In this document: positions 17,452 through 27,257 of the stretch, piece by piece
Position numbering within the stretch: position 1 is the first letter of the stretch
Layout of the letters: the number at the start of each line of letters is the position of its first letter
From: an uncultured Polaribacter sp.
GTDB taxonomy: Bacteria; Bacteroidota; Bacteroidia; Flavobacteriales; Flavobacteriaceae
Direction: 5' to 3'
Length of the DNA: 64,000 bases
NCBI GenBank assembly: GCA_943788865.1
Contig: CALSRX010000005.1
Span: forward strand, 248,001 to 312,000
Translations under genes and position numbers: made by a program
The notes under the pieces: model-generated
What the model saw: only the letters and a program-made list of their open reading frames with translations
Databases searched by the model: none
What the model was told of the DNA's origin: nothing

Positions 17452-19224
17452 TTATCCTCTATAAATCTCTTCGTATAAGTCTTTATAAATTTCTTTGATT
17501 ACTTTACGCTTCATTTTCATAGTAGGAGTAAGGTGTCCAGCATCAATAGACCATTCGTTAGAAGTAAGTTTAAACTTTTTAATGGTCTCCCATTTTCCAA
17601 ATTTAGAATTGCAAAGAACAACTTCTTCTTCAATTCTTTGTATCACTTTTTCATTATTCGCTATTTCTTCATTAGTGCTTAAATTCAGATTGTGTCTTTG
17701 TGCCCATTCTCTTACAAATTCAAAATTAGGTTGAATAATAGCTGCAGGCATTTTTTCGTTTTCTCCGATAACCATTACTTGTTCAATAAAGCGAGATTGC
17801 TTTAATTCGTTTTCTAATAAGGCCGGAGCAACATATTTACCACCAGAGGTTTTAAACATTTCTTTTTTACGATCAGTAATTTTTAAAAAACCATCTTCAG
17901 AAACTTCTCCAATATCTCCGGTATGAAAATAATCGCCAGTCATAACTTCAGCAGTTTTCTCAGGATCTTTAAAATAACCAAGCATAATATTTGGTCCTTT
18001 TACTAAAATTTCTCCGTCATCAGCAATTTTTACCTCTACATGATCTATAATTCTACCAACAGTTCCAATTCTGAAACCTCCATTATTTTGGTCATTTACA
18101 GATACAACTGGAGATGTTTCTGTTAACCCATAACCTTCCATGATTGGCATTTCTGCAGCTGCAAAAAAGCGTGTTAATCTTGGTTGTAAAGCCGCACTTC
18201 CAGAGACCATTAAATCTAATCGTCCACCTAAGCCTTCTTTTATTTTAGAAAAAATCAATTTACGTGCGATGCTTAATTTTTTTTCATACCACCAGCCGTT
18301 AGCACCGTAAGGCTCGAATTGTAACCCAACTTCAATTGCCCAATAAAACAACTTCTGTTTAATACCTTTTAATTCGGCTCCACGACCATAAATTTTATCG
18401 AAAACTTTTTCGTACAGTCTTGGTACTGCCGTCATTATTTGAGGCTTAATTTCTTTTAAATTATCACTCATTTTTTCAATAGATTCAGCAAAATAAATTT
18501 CTACACCACAATATTGGTATAGATATAAAATCATTCTTTCGAAAATATGGCATACAGGCAAAAAACTTAAAGCTTGACTATCACCACTCACCAACGGAAC
18601 CCTTTTTTCACTGGCTAAAACATTAGAAACAATATTGCCATGAGACAACATTACGCCTTTGGGCCTTCCTGTTGTTCCAGATGTATAAATCAATGTTGCT
18701 AAATCATCAGAACTCACTAATTTTTTACATTCTTCAACTTCTGATTGATTGCTTTCATCACTTCCAAGTTGTAAAACTTCACTCCAGTGATGTTCGCCTT
18801 TAATATCGTCAAATGTATACACTCCTTTTAATGGAGTATTGCCTTTAATTTGATTTAGTTTTTCTAAAATAGTAGTATCAGAAACAAAACAATAAATTGC
18901 TTCAGAGTGATTTAAAATATACTCATAATCCTCTTTGGCAATGGTAGGGTATATTGGAACGTTTTGTGCGCCTACTTGTAAAATACCAATATCCATAATA
19001 TTCCACTCTGTTCTATTGGTGGTTGATATTAAAGCAATTTTGTCATTTTTCTTTATTCCGAGTCTAAGTAATCCACGGCTTATTTGATTTGCGTTATCAA
19101 TGTATTCTTGTGTAGAAATAGAATTCCATTTACCATCTTTATAAGAAGTAAATGCCTTATTTAGCTTGAATTTTTCTAATTGATAATAAGGGAAATCAAA
19201 AAGGCGTGAGATGTTATTTGACAT
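17452..19224 (-). CDS. Long-chain acyl-CoA synthetase (AMP-forming), copy A
   Basis: A 590-residue AMP-dependent ligase that activates fatty acids to acyl-CoA. The AMP-binding P-loop motif TLIYTSGTTGRPKGVMLSHG is near residues 178-197, EGYGLTETSPVVS near 365, and the hinge TDRKKEMFKTSGGKYVAPA near 455. The length and the FACL-type linker FFAAAEMPIMEGYGL fit long-chain enzymes rather than acetyl-CoA synthetase. A paralogue of similar length lies just upstream on the same strand, 58 nt away. Uptake of exogenous fatty acids or membrane lipid turnover is the likely role. Confidence 0.9.
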   Translation of the reverse strand: MSNNISRLFDFPYYQLEKFKLNKAFTSYKDGKWNSISTQEYIDNANQISRGLLRLGIKKNDKIALISTTNRTEWNIMDIGILQVGAQNVPIYPTIAKEDYEYILNHSEAIYCFVSDTTILEKLNQIKGNTPLKGVYTFDDIKGEHHWSEVLQLGSDESNQSEVEECKKLVSSDDLATLIYTSGTTGRPKGVMLSHGNIVSNVLASEKRVPLVSGDSQALSFLPVCHIFERMILYLYQYCGVEIYFAESIEKMSDNLKEIKPQIMTAVPRLYEKVFDKIYGRGAELKGIKQKLFYWAIEVGLQFEPYGANGWWYEKKLSIARKLIFSKIKEGLGGRLDLMVSGSAALQPRLTRFFAAAEMPIMEGYGLTETSPVVSVNDQNNGGFRIGTVGRIIDHVEVKIADDGEILVKGPNIMLGYFKDPEKTAEVMTGDYFHTGDIGEVSEDGFLKITDRKKEMFKTSGGKYVAPALLENELKQSRFIEQVMVIGENEKMPAAIIQPNFEFVREWAQRHNLNLSTNEEIANNEKVIQRIEEEVVLCNSKFGKWETIKKFKLTSNEWSIDAGHLTPTMKMKRKVIKEIYKDLYEEIYRG

Positions 19225-19282
19225 AAGAGTTGTTTAGTGTCACGCAAAGTATGAAAATTAGACTTATTTATCAAATAGAAAA

Positions 19283-21058
19283 TCATTCTTCATGATCTTC
19301 TTTATAAATTTTATCGTAAAGATGTTGATACTTCTCTTTTATCACTTTTCTTTTTAATTTAAGAGTAGGTGTAATAAGACCTTCTTCCACAGTCCATTCA
19401 TCTGGGGTAATCTCAAACTTTTTAATTTGTTCCCAACTACCCAAATCTTGATTGTGTAAATCAATTTCATCTTGAATTTTAAAATTCAATTTTAAATCTG
19501 TACTGATATCTTTTATTGTGTGCTTATGCTTTTTAGCCCAGTTATTAACAAACTCAAAATTAACTTGTACTAAGGCAGCAGGCATTTTTTCATTTTCGCC
19601 AATTACCATAATTTGCTCAATGAAAGGAGAGCGTTTTAATTCACTTTCTAAAACAGCAGGAGCAATGTATTTTCCACCTGAAGTTTTAAACATTTCCTTT
19701 TTTCGATCAGTAATTTTCAAGAAACCTTCGCTGTCTAAAGTCCCAATGTCTCCAGTATGTAAATAACCATCTTTCAAAGCTTCTTTTGTTAGGGCTTCAT
19801 CTTTATAATACCCTAACATAACATTTGAACCTTTAATCAAAATTTCTCCATCACTGGCAATTTTCACTTCAATATCTTTAAGGACTTTTCCAACTGTACC
19901 AATTTTTAATCCACGATTTCTTAAACTGTTGAAGGAAACGCCAGGGGATGTTTCTGTAAGCCCATAACCTTCAAAAATAGGTATTCCTGCAGCAGTAAAA
20001 ATTCGAATTAAACGCTCTTGAATTGGAGCACTACCCGTAACCATAAATTGCATTTTCCCTCCTAAGGCCTCTTTCCATTTGCTAAAGATAAGTTTGCGAG
20101 CAAAATAAAGTTTGATATTATACCATACCCCGTTTTCATTATAAGGTTGGTATTTTTCAGCTAATTCTAAGGATAAAAAAAATAAAACTTTTTTAAAACC
20201 TTTCAACTCATTTCCTTTGGCGATGATTTTATCAAAGACTTTTTCTACAAGTCTTGGTACAACGGGCATAAAATGAGGTTTTACTTCTTTTAAATTTTCG
20301 CCTAATTTATCTAGAGACTCTGCAAAATATACTTCAAATCCTTTGTATTGATAGTAATAAGAAGCAAATCGTTCAAAAATATGATTAATAGGTAAAAAGC
20401 TAATGACTCTTTTATGTCCGGCTTTTAAATCTAGGGCATCTGCACTAACAAGTGTATTCTCTACGATATTCCTATGAGAAAGCATTACACCTTTTGGTGT
20501 CCCAGTAGTTCCTGAAGTGTAAATTATGGTTGCTAAATCATCACTTTTAATTCCCTTTTTAAGTTCTTCAACCTCTTGCTGATTCTCTTTTGATTTTCCT
20601 AATTTTAAAAAAGCATCCCAACTAGTTTCTGGATCAATTTCGTCAAATGTAAAAACCTCTTTCAGTGAAGTTTTGCTTTTAATCTCTAGCACTTTTTTCA
20701 ATAATACTTTATCAGAAACAAAACAAAACTGAGCATCTGAATGCTTTATGGTATACTTATAGTCGTTTTTTGATAATGTAGGATAGAGAGGAACATTTTG
20801 TGCTCCAATCTGTAAAACACCAATATCTAAAGCATGCCATTCTGGTCTGTTGTTAGAACTTATTACAGCGATTTTATCATTTGGTTTAACCCCTAATTTT
20901 AGTAATGCTCTACTAACAGCATTCGCTTGTTCAATAAATTCATTTGTAGAAATGGACTTCCAAACATTGTCTTTTTTGTAGACATAGCATTTTTTTTGGG
21001 GATAGTTTTCTTGTTGATAAGAAATAAAATCAAATAAATGAGTGATGGGGGTTTTCAT
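19283..21058 (-). CDS. Long-chain acyl-CoA synthetase (AMP-forming), copy B
   Basis: A 591-residue paralogue of copy A. Motifs are TIIYTSGTTGTPKGVMLSHR near residue 180, EGYGLTETSPGVSF near 367 and TDRKKEMFKTSGGKYIAPA near 457. N-terminal halves of the two copies align throughout (SISTNEFIEQANAVSRALLK against SISTQEYIDNANQISRGLLR), so they arose by tandem duplication followed by long divergence. It is upstream of copy A in the same direction. Substrate chain-length preferences cannot be assigned by eye. Confidence 0.9.
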   Translation of the reverse strand: MKTPITHLFDFISYQQENYPQKKCYVYKKDNVWKSISTNEFIEQANAVSRALLKLGVKPNDKIAVISSNNRPEWHALDIGVLQIGAQNVPLYPTLSKNDYKYTIKHSDAQFCFVSDKVLLKKVLEIKSKTSLKEVFTFDEIDPETSWDAFLKLGKSKENQQEVEELKKGIKSDDLATIIYTSGTTGTPKGVMLSHRNIVENTLVSADALDLKAGHKRVISFLPINHIFERFASYYYQYKGFEVYFAESLDKLGENLKEVKPHFMPVVPRLVEKVFDKIIAKGNELKGFKKVLFFLSLELAEKYQPYNENGVWYNIKLYFARKLIFSKWKEALGGKMQFMVTGSAPIQERLIRIFTAAGIPIFEGYGLTETSPGVSFNSLRNRGLKIGTVGKVLKDIEVKIASDGEILIKGSNVMLGYYKDEALTKEALKDGYLHTGDIGTLDSEGFLKITDRKKEMFKTSGGKYIAPAVLESELKRSPFIEQIMVIGENEKMPAALVQVNFEFVNNWAKKHKHTIKDISTDLKLNFKIQDEIDLHNQDLGSWEQIKKFEITPDEWTVEEGLITPTLKLKRKVIKEKYQHLYDKIYKEDHEE

Positions 21059-21092
21059 ATAAAATTTTGTTCTTTAAAGAGCAATATAATAA

Positions 21093-21122
21093 AAATGCGT
21101 TAACTTTTAAGCTAACGCATTT
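21093..21122 (-). terminator. Intrinsic terminator after the pentapeptide-like gene
   Basis: A 10-bp perfect stem, AAATGCGTTA / TAACGCATTT, with a 10-nt loop lies 33 nt after the stop of the minus-strand gene at 21155. The T-run on the minus strand is short, so it is a moderate terminator or a processing hairpin. Confidence 0.6.
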
Positions 21123-21154
21123 AAATAATCAAAAAATATTGATGTATTATCTTC

Positions 21155-21928
21155 TTAATTATATCTAAATTTTTTACCGTTTATGTTCGTGTATTTAGAA
21201 TCAATATCATATTCTACATGCATCCCAGCAATATCAAAATCGCCATTTACTTTGGTGTATTTAAAATCTAAGTCTTCTTCAAATCTAGTTTTGTTTAAAG
21301 AAACTCCGTCTTTAAATTTAGCGTATTTAAATGTTGCAGATTCTTTAAAAACAGCATTTGAAAAATTTACTTTTCTGTTAAAAATGGTGTATTTAAAAGT
21401 AGAACCTTCTCTAAAAACAGCATTTGAAAAACTAATATCTTTTTTAAAATCTGCATACTTAAAAGTAGTGTCTCCATTAAATTTACTATCAGTAAAATCT
21501 GCTTGATTACTAAAATGAGAATATTTAAACATTGCCATTTCTTTAAATACACAATTGTTGAAAATTGCTACATCTTCAAAATTTGCAACAAATGTATAGC
21601 CTGTATCTTCGTCATGAATATATGCAAAAACATTGTCTTCGAACGTACAGTTTTCAAATGAAATTTTAGTGCTAATTTGTTTTTTTACTTTATTGTCAGA
21701 GTTTTTATTCCACCAACTACTTTTTTTCCTTTTCGGTAATTTCTTCAATTGTTCATCCATAAAAGTGAAATCTAACTCACCTACAATAGTTGCATTTTTA
21801 TAGGTTATGTCTTTGCCGCTTTTGATATCTTTCATGATATCTGAAGCATTAATCTTTGTTTGAGCAACAATAGATGTTGTTAGTAAGAAACAAGTAATTA
21901 AACCCGCTAGTTTTGTGAAATTTCTCAT
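21155..21928 (-). CDS. Secreted pentapeptide-repeat-like protein
   Basis: A 257-residue protein with a signal peptide (LAGLITCFLLTTSIVAQ). From about residue 90 to 245 it has degenerate 20-residue units of the form FKY..F......F..A.F.....T, for example TTFKYADFKKDISFSNAVF followed by STFKYTIFNRKVNFSNAVF, which is two pentapeptide-like turns per unit and predicts a right-handed beta-helix. It should be periplasmic or cell-surface. Such solenoids are usually structural or protein-binding; no ligand is known here. A KRKKSSWWNKNSDNKVKK basic loop interrupts the N-terminal part. Monocistronic between a terminator and a promoterless gap. Confidence 0.7.
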   Translation of the reverse strand: MRNFTKLAGLITCFLLTTSIVAQTKINASDIMKDIKSGKDITYKNATIVGELDFTFMDEQLKKLPKRKKSSWWNKNSDNKVKKQISTKISFENCTFEDNVFAYIHDEDTGYTFVANFEDVAIFNNCVFKEMAMFKYSHFSNQADFTDSKFNGDTTFKYADFKKDISFSNAVFREGSTFKYTIFNRKVNFSNAVFKESATFKYAKFKDGVSLNKTRFEEDLDFKYTKVNGDFDIAGMHVEYDIDSKYTNINGKKFRYN

Positions 21929-21993
21929 AAATTAATTCTTAAATGTTTACCTAAAAGACATTGTAAATATTAAAACGTGACAGTTCTTTAATA

Positions 21994-22025
21994 AAAAAAT
22001 CCAATTATAAATAATTGGATTTTTA
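21994..22025 (-). terminator. Intrinsic terminator of purL
   Basis: Stem AAAAATCCAATTA / TAATTGGATTTTT with a 4-nt loop, 5 nt past the purL stop on the minus strand, followed there by a run of seven T. A classic strong intrinsic terminator. Confidence 0.85.
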
Positions 22026-22029
22026 TATT

Positions 22030-25000
22030 TTATTGATTGATGCTGTCTACCCAGTTTTTAGCATTTACAAATGCTTCCAGCCAAGGAGAAACTTCATCTT
22101 TTCTTCCTTTTGGATAATTCGCCCAGTTCCATTGAAATGTAGAGCGCTCAATATGTGGCATCATCACCAAGTGACGTCCCGTTGCATCACAAAGCATTGC
22201 TGTATTGAAATCAGATCCATTTGGATTTGATGGATAAGCGTCATAACCATATTTGGCAACAATGTCATAGTTTTCTTCACTCATAGGTAATTTAAACTTC
22301 CCTTCTCCATGCGAAATCCAAACTCCTAAAGTGCTTCCAGCTAAACTAGACAACATTACAGAATTATTTTCTTGTACTTTAACAGAGGTAAAGGCACTTT
22401 CGTGTTTTTGAGAATTGTTATGCAACATTTTACCATGAATTGTATGTTCTGGATTGATCAACTCTAATTCCATAAACAACTGACAACCATTACATATTCC
22501 AACGGATAAGGTGTCTTTTCTTTTAAAGAAATTATTGATTACTGTATTTGCTTTTTCATTGTATTTAATGGCTCCTGCCCAACCCTTTGCAGAACCCAAC
22601 ACATCAGAGTTAGAAAACCCTCCTACAGCTCCTAAAAACTGAATGTCTTCTAGAGTTTCTCTTCCTGATATTAAATCAGTCATATGCACATCTTTTACAT
22701 CAAACCCGGCTAAATACATGGCATTTGCCATTTCTCGTTCAGAATTACTTCCTTTTTCTCTAAGGATTGCTGCTTTTGGTTTTGGCTTCGAAGCATCTAT
22801 TACAGGAATTTTTCCAGTAAAATGTTTTGGAAACGTATATTGTAAAGGCTGCTTTGCAAAATTTTCAATTCGTGCTTTTGCCAATCCATTTGCAGTTTGT
22901 TTTTGATCTAATAAATACGATGTTTTGTACCATGTGTTTCTCATTTCAGAAACCGAAAAAGAAAATTCATCAGTATTATTTTTTATTGAAATGTTTCCTG
23001 AATTGTTTACAGATCCAATTTTATGGAAAACTACGTTTGAATCCTTTAAAATGGCTTCAACTGAATTGTCAATAGCCTGAAATACAATTCCTGAATTTTC
23101 AGCAAATAAAACTTTAACAGAATCTACTTCATTTAAAGAGCTTAGATCGTAATCAGCTCCTAAATTGGTGTCAGCAAAACACAACTCTAATAAAGTGGTA
23201 ATCAATCCACCAGAAGCTACATCGTGTCCAGCAAGAATCTTACCTGTTGTAATTAACTCTTGTATCGCGTTGAAAGTATTTTTAAAACTCTCATTATTTA
23301 GTATTGAAGGAGCTTCTGAACCAATTCTGTTTAAAACCTGAGCAAAAGAGCTACCACCCAATTTATAAGAATCTTCAGATAGATTAACATAATAAATTCC
23401 ACCTCCGTTTTGTTGTAAAACAGGTTCAATAACATTAGTGATGTCTGTACAATTTGCAGCGGCAGAAATAATTACGGTCCCTGGAGAAATAACTTCTTCG
23501 TTTTTGTATCGCTGCTTCATTGATAATGAATCTTTCCCAGTAGGTACATTAATGCCTAAATCGATAGCAAACTCAGAAATAGCTTGCACAGCTTTATACA
23601 AACGAGCATCTTCACCTTCATTTTTACAAGGCCACATCCAGTTTGCTGAGAGCGACACGCTCTTTAAGCCTTCCTTTAGTGGTGCAAAAACGATGTTCGT
23701 TAGCGCTTCTGCAATTGAATTTTTACTACCTGCAACAGGATCAATCAACCCAGAAATAGGCGAGTGGCCAATGGATGTTGCAATTCCTTCTTTTCCTTTA
23801 TAATCCAATGCCATAACTCCGACATTGTTTAACGGAATTTGCAAGGGACCTACACATTGTTGTTTGGCAACTTTACCGCCCACACAACGGTCTACTTTAT
23901 TGGTAAGCCAATCTTTACAAGCTACAGCTTCTAATTGTAATACTTGCTCTAAATAGCTTTTAAAATTTTCTACTGAATAACTTAATTCTTGATAATTTCT
24001 ATCAATCGTTGTGTCTGTCATGATTGTTTTTGGAGAACTTCCAAACATGTCATGTAAGTCTAAATCCATCGGTTTTTCTCCCGTAGTTTTAGATTGAAAT
24101 GTAAATTTATGATCGTCGGTTACATTTCCAACAGTGTACATTGGTGAGCGCTCACGTTCTGCAATTCTCTGTAAAGTATCAATGTTTTCTTTTCCGATAA
24201 CCAATCCCATACGTTCTTGAGATTCGTTTCCGATAATTTCTTTTGCTGATAATGTTGGATCTCCAACTGGTAATTTATCTAAGTCAATTAAGCCTCCAGT
24301 TTCTTCCACCAATTCTGATAAACAATTTAGATGTCCACCAGCTCCATGATCGTGAATAGAAACAATAGGATTCACATCACTTTCTACCATGCCACGAATG
24401 GCGTTTGATGCTCTTTTTTGCATTTCTGGGTTTGAACGTTGAATAGCATTTAACTCAATTCCTGACGCAAATGCTCCTGTGTCTGCAGATGAAACGGCAG
24501 CTCCACCCATTCCGATTCTATAATTATCGCCACCAAGAATGACAATTTTATCTCCATTTTGAGGAACGTCTTTTAAGGCCTGATCAGCTTTTCCATAACC
24601 AATTCCACCAGCTTGCATAATTACTTTGTCAAAGCCAAGTTTACGAGCATGTTCTTCGTGTTCAAAAGTAAGTACAGAGCCACAAATTAAAGGTTGCCCA
24701 AATTTATTTCCAAAATCTGATGCTCCGTTTGAAGCTTTGATTAAAATATCCATGGGTGTTTGATACAACCAGTCACGTTCGTTCATCTTTTGTTCCCAAG
24801 GACGGTTTTCTTCTAATCGTGAATAGGAAGTCATATACACTGCAGTTCCTGCTAATGGCAACGAACCTTTTCCTCCAGCCAAACGATCTCTAATTTCTCC
24901 CCCAGAACCTGTTGCTGCACCATTGAATGGTTCAACTGTAGTTGGGAAATTGTGTGTTTCTGCTTTCAATGAAATGACAGATTCGTATGCTGAGATTTCG

Positions 25001-25698
25001 TAATAATCTGGCTTATCTGCACTTTTTGGAGCAAATTGCTCCACTTTCGGACCTTTAACAAAAGCCACATTGTCTTTATATGCCGAGACGATGTCATTTG
25101 GATTTGTTTCTGAAGTTTTACGAATCATTTTGAATAATGATACCGGTTTTTCTTCTCCATCAATAACAAATGTTCCGTTAAATATTTTATGGCGACAGTG
25201 TTCTGAGTTAACTTGACTAAAACCAAATACTTCAGAATCTGTTAATTTTCTTCCTAACTTTTTTGCTAAGTCTTCTAAATAGATTACTTCTTCATCATTT
25301 AATGCCAATCCTTCTTTGTTGTTGTAATCTGAGATGTTATCAATTTCTAAGACTTTTTCAGGTGTTACATTGATGGTAAAAATATCTTGATGTAAATGCT
25401 CAAATTTTTGAGAAATCATTGGGTCAAAATCAGAAAAATCTTTTGTTGAAGCAATAAATTCTTCAATTCTAATGATTCCTTCGATACCCATATTTTGACT
25501 GATTTCAACAGCATTGGTACTCCAAGGAGTAATCATTGCGGCACGCGGACCAATAAAAAAAGCGTCTATAGACGCCGCGTTTATTTTAGGTTGATTTCCA
25601 AAAAGCCAATTTAATTTTGAAATGTTTTCTGCCGATACTTCTTTTGCTGTTTGAACAGCAAACACTTTACGGTCTTGGTTTCCAAAGAAAAGAATCAT
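22030..25698 (-). CDS. purL: Phosphoribosylformylglycinamidine synthase (large single-chain PurL)
   Basis: A 1222-residue large-type FGAM synthase, step 4 of de novo purine synthesis: FGAR + glutamine + ATP to FGAM. An N-terminal PurS-like part is followed by the linker with GFSQVNSEHCRHKIFNG near residue 175, the tandem AIRS-like ATP domains (SLKAETHNFPTTVEPFNGAA near 245, GPLQIPLNNVGVMALDYKGKE), and the C-terminal glutaminase with SVGICNGCQLFMEL near 1080 holding the nucleophilic Cys. The length is typical of the long form (about 1200-1300). No other purine gene is adjacent. It ends with a strong terminator. Confidence 0.96.
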   Translation of the reverse strand: MILFFGNQDRKVFAVQTAKEVSAENISKLNWLFGNQPKINAASIDAFFIGPRAAMITPWSTNAVEISQNMGIEGIIRIEEFIASTKDFSDFDPMISQKFEHLHQDIFTINVTPEKVLEIDNISDYNNKEGLALNDEEVIYLEDLAKKLGRKLTDSEVFGFSQVNSEHCRHKIFNGTFVIDGEEKPVSLFKMIRKTSETNPNDIVSAYKDNVAFVKGPKVEQFAPKSADKPDYYEISAYESVISLKAETHNFPTTVEPFNGAATGSGGEIRDRLAGGKGSLPLAGTAVYMTSYSRLEENRPWEQKMNERDWLYQTPMDILIKASNGASDFGNKFGQPLICGSVLTFEHEEHARKLGFDKVIMQAGGIGYGKADQALKDVPQNGDKIVILGGDNYRIGMGGAAVSSADTGAFASGIELNAIQRSNPEMQKRASNAIRGMVESDVNPIVSIHDHGAGGHLNCLSELVEETGGLIDLDKLPVGDPTLSAKEIIGNESQERMGLVIGKENIDTLQRIAERERSPMYTVGNVTDDHKFTFQSKTTGEKPMDLDLHDMFGSSPKTIMTDTTIDRNYQELSYSVENFKSYLEQVLQLEAVACKDWLTNKVDRCVGGKVAKQQCVGPLQIPLNNVGVMALDYKGKEGIATSIGHSPISGLIDPVAGSKNSIAEALTNIVFAPLKEGLKSVSLSANWMWPCKNEGEDARLYKAVQAISEFAIDLGINVPTGKDSLSMKQRYKNEEVISPGTVIISAAANCTDITNVIEPVLQQNGGGIYYVNLSEDSYKLGGSSFAQVLNRIGSEAPSILNNESFKNTFNAIQELITTGKILAGHDVASGGLITTLLELCFADTNLGADYDLSSLNEVDSVKVLFAENSGIVFQAIDNSVEAILKDSNVVFHKIGSVNNSGNISIKNNTDEFSFSVSEMRNTWYKTSYLLDQKQTANGLAKARIENFAKQPLQYTFPKHFTGKIPVIDASKPKPKAAILREKGSNSEREMANAMYLAGFDVKDVHMTDLISGRETLEDIQFLGAVGGFSNSDVLGSAKGWAGAIKYNEKANTVINNFFKRKDTLSVGICNGCQLFMELELINPEHTIHGKMLHNNSQKHESAFTSVKVQENNSVMLSSLAGSTLGVWISHGEGKFKLPMSEENYDIVAKYGYDAYPSNPNGSDFNTAMLCDATGRHLVMMPHIERSTFQWNWANYPKGRKDEVSPWLEAFVNAKNWVDSINQ

Positions 25699-25811
25699 TT
25701 ATAGTGTGTTTGTGTGTTGTTTTATTGTTCGTAAATTTAAGATAATTCCTTTAAATTGAGTAGTAAAAAGCGCACATAATTTAGGAGTTATTCACGATGT
25801 TGTTGAACATA

Positions 25812-25843
25812 AAAAAAAGCAGCATATAAAGCTGCTTTTTTTA
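25812..25843 (-). terminator. Intrinsic terminator of the RsmB-family gene
   Basis: Stem AAAAAAAGCAGC / GCTGCTTTTTTT around a 7-nt loop, 25 nt after the minus-strand stop at 25868. The A/T flanks give it T-runs in both directions, so it may also stop rightward read-through. Confidence 0.85.
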
Positions 25844-25867
25844 ATATTTTTTAAAACGAATATTAGA

Positions 25868-27088
25868 TTATAAAGTGGTACTCTTTTCTAATAAGGCCAT
25901 GTAAAACCCATCGTAACCAGATTCTGAGGCTAATATTTTGTTGTCTTTAACTAAAGTAAATTCTTTTCCGTTTTCCGAGTTTAAGAATTTAGCCACTTGC
26001 TCCTGATTTTCTGATGGAAGTACAGAGCAGGTTGCATAGACCATTTTACCACCAGGTCTTAGCATTTTAGAATATTGTTGTAAAACTTCTTGTTGTGTTT
26101 TTTTAATGTTGTCTATAAACTCTGGTTGTAGTTTCCATTTAGAATCTGGATTTCTTCTTAAAACACCTAAGCCAGAGCAAGGAGCATCGATTAAAACCCT
26201 ATCTGCTTTGTTGTATAGTTTTTTAATGGGTTTGGTTGAATCTATAACACGTAAATCTATGTTATGTGCTTTGTTTCTTTTTGCTCTTACTTTTAGCTTA
26301 CGTAATTTACTTTCGTAAATATCCATGGCAATAATTTGCCCTTTATTTTCCATCAATGCAGATAAGTGTAATGTTTTACCTCCAGCACCTGCACAAGTAT
26401 CAACTACTTTCATGCCTGGTTCTACATCTAAATAACTAGCCACTAATTGAGAAGAGGCATCTTGTACTTCGAAATATCCTTTTTTAAAGGCATCGGTTTT
26501 GAAAACATTTGCTCTTTCTACCAACTTTAGTGCATCAGGATGATTTGGAAGTGTTTCTGTAAAAATACTTTCTTCCTCTAACACTTTCTGTAATTTTTCT
26601 TTAGAAATGTTTAAGGTATTCACTCTTAACACAACATCAGCTTGTGTGTTTAAAGCTTCCATTTCTTTAGTCCATAATTCTTCACCTAATTCTTTCACGC
26701 ACAATTCATCCATCCAATCTGGAATAGATTCTCTATATTTTCTAATTTTAGAAAGTTCGTCAAATTTACCTTTAATTCTTCTTGTTGGTGTTTCTTCAAT
26801 TTGATTCCAATCGGGAAGAGGGATGCCTTTTAACACACACCAAACTGTAAATAATCGCCATAAATTTGGTCTATCAAAAGGTTCCTTTACATTGGCTATT
26901 TCTGCATACAAACGTTTCCATCTTACAATTTCATAAATGGTTTCTGCTACAAATTTACGATCTCTGCTTCCCCAACGTTTATCTCTTTTTAATGCTTTTT
27001 CTACTGCTTTACCAGCATATTCTCCTTCATTAAAAACATCGCGTAAACTATCTATTACTGCATATGTTAAATTTCTGTGTAGTCTCAT
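25868..27088 (-). CDS. RsmB/NOP-family rRNA (cytosine-5)-methyltransferase
   Basis: A 406-residue SAM-dependent m5C RNA methyltransferase, probably acting on 16S rRNA like RsmB. Motif I VVDTCAGAGGKTLHLSALM is near residue 225, motif IV DAPCSGLGVLRRNPDSKW near 300 has the PC dipeptide, and motif VI YATCSVLPSENQEQV near 355 carries the catalytic Cys. The N-terminal 130 residues form a helical region (AVEKALKRDKRWGSRDRKFV) rather than a full NusB domain. The exact target cytosine is not certain. Single gene, with its own terminator. Confidence 0.87.
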   Translation of the reverse strand: MRLHRNLTYAVIDSLRDVFNEGEYAGKAVEKALKRDKRWGSRDRKFVAETIYEIVRWKRLYAEIANVKEPFDRPNLWRLFTVWCVLKGIPLPDWNQIEETPTRRIKGKFDELSKIRKYRESIPDWMDELCVKELGEELWTKEMEALNTQADVVLRVNTLNISKEKLQKVLEEESIFTETLPNHPDALKLVERANVFKTDAFKKGYFEVQDASSQLVASYLDVEPGMKVVDTCAGAGGKTLHLSALMENKGQIIAMDIYESKLRKLKVRAKRNKAHNIDLRVIDSTKPIKKLYNKADRVLIDAPCSGLGVLRRNPDSKWKLQPEFIDNIKKTQQEVLQQYSKMLRPGGKMVYATCSVLPSENQEQVAKFLNSENGKEFTLVKDNKILASESGYDGFYMALLEKSTTL

Positions 27089-27257
27089 TTATAGAATATT
27101 AATCACTAAAAAGTTGTAGTTTCTTAGGACTTGCAAATGTAAGAATAAAGATGAGATTAATTTTTCTTTTTATTGAAATCTCTAAAAAAGAATATTCTCT
27201 TTATCATTCGTTACAAAATATGTAATTTAGATATTTTTAAAAGAGAAAATTTGAACC

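Noticed and set aside
23438..23803. A 121-codon plus-strand frame opposite purL
   Set aside because: It lies wholly within the purL glutamine-ATP domains and is a shadow.
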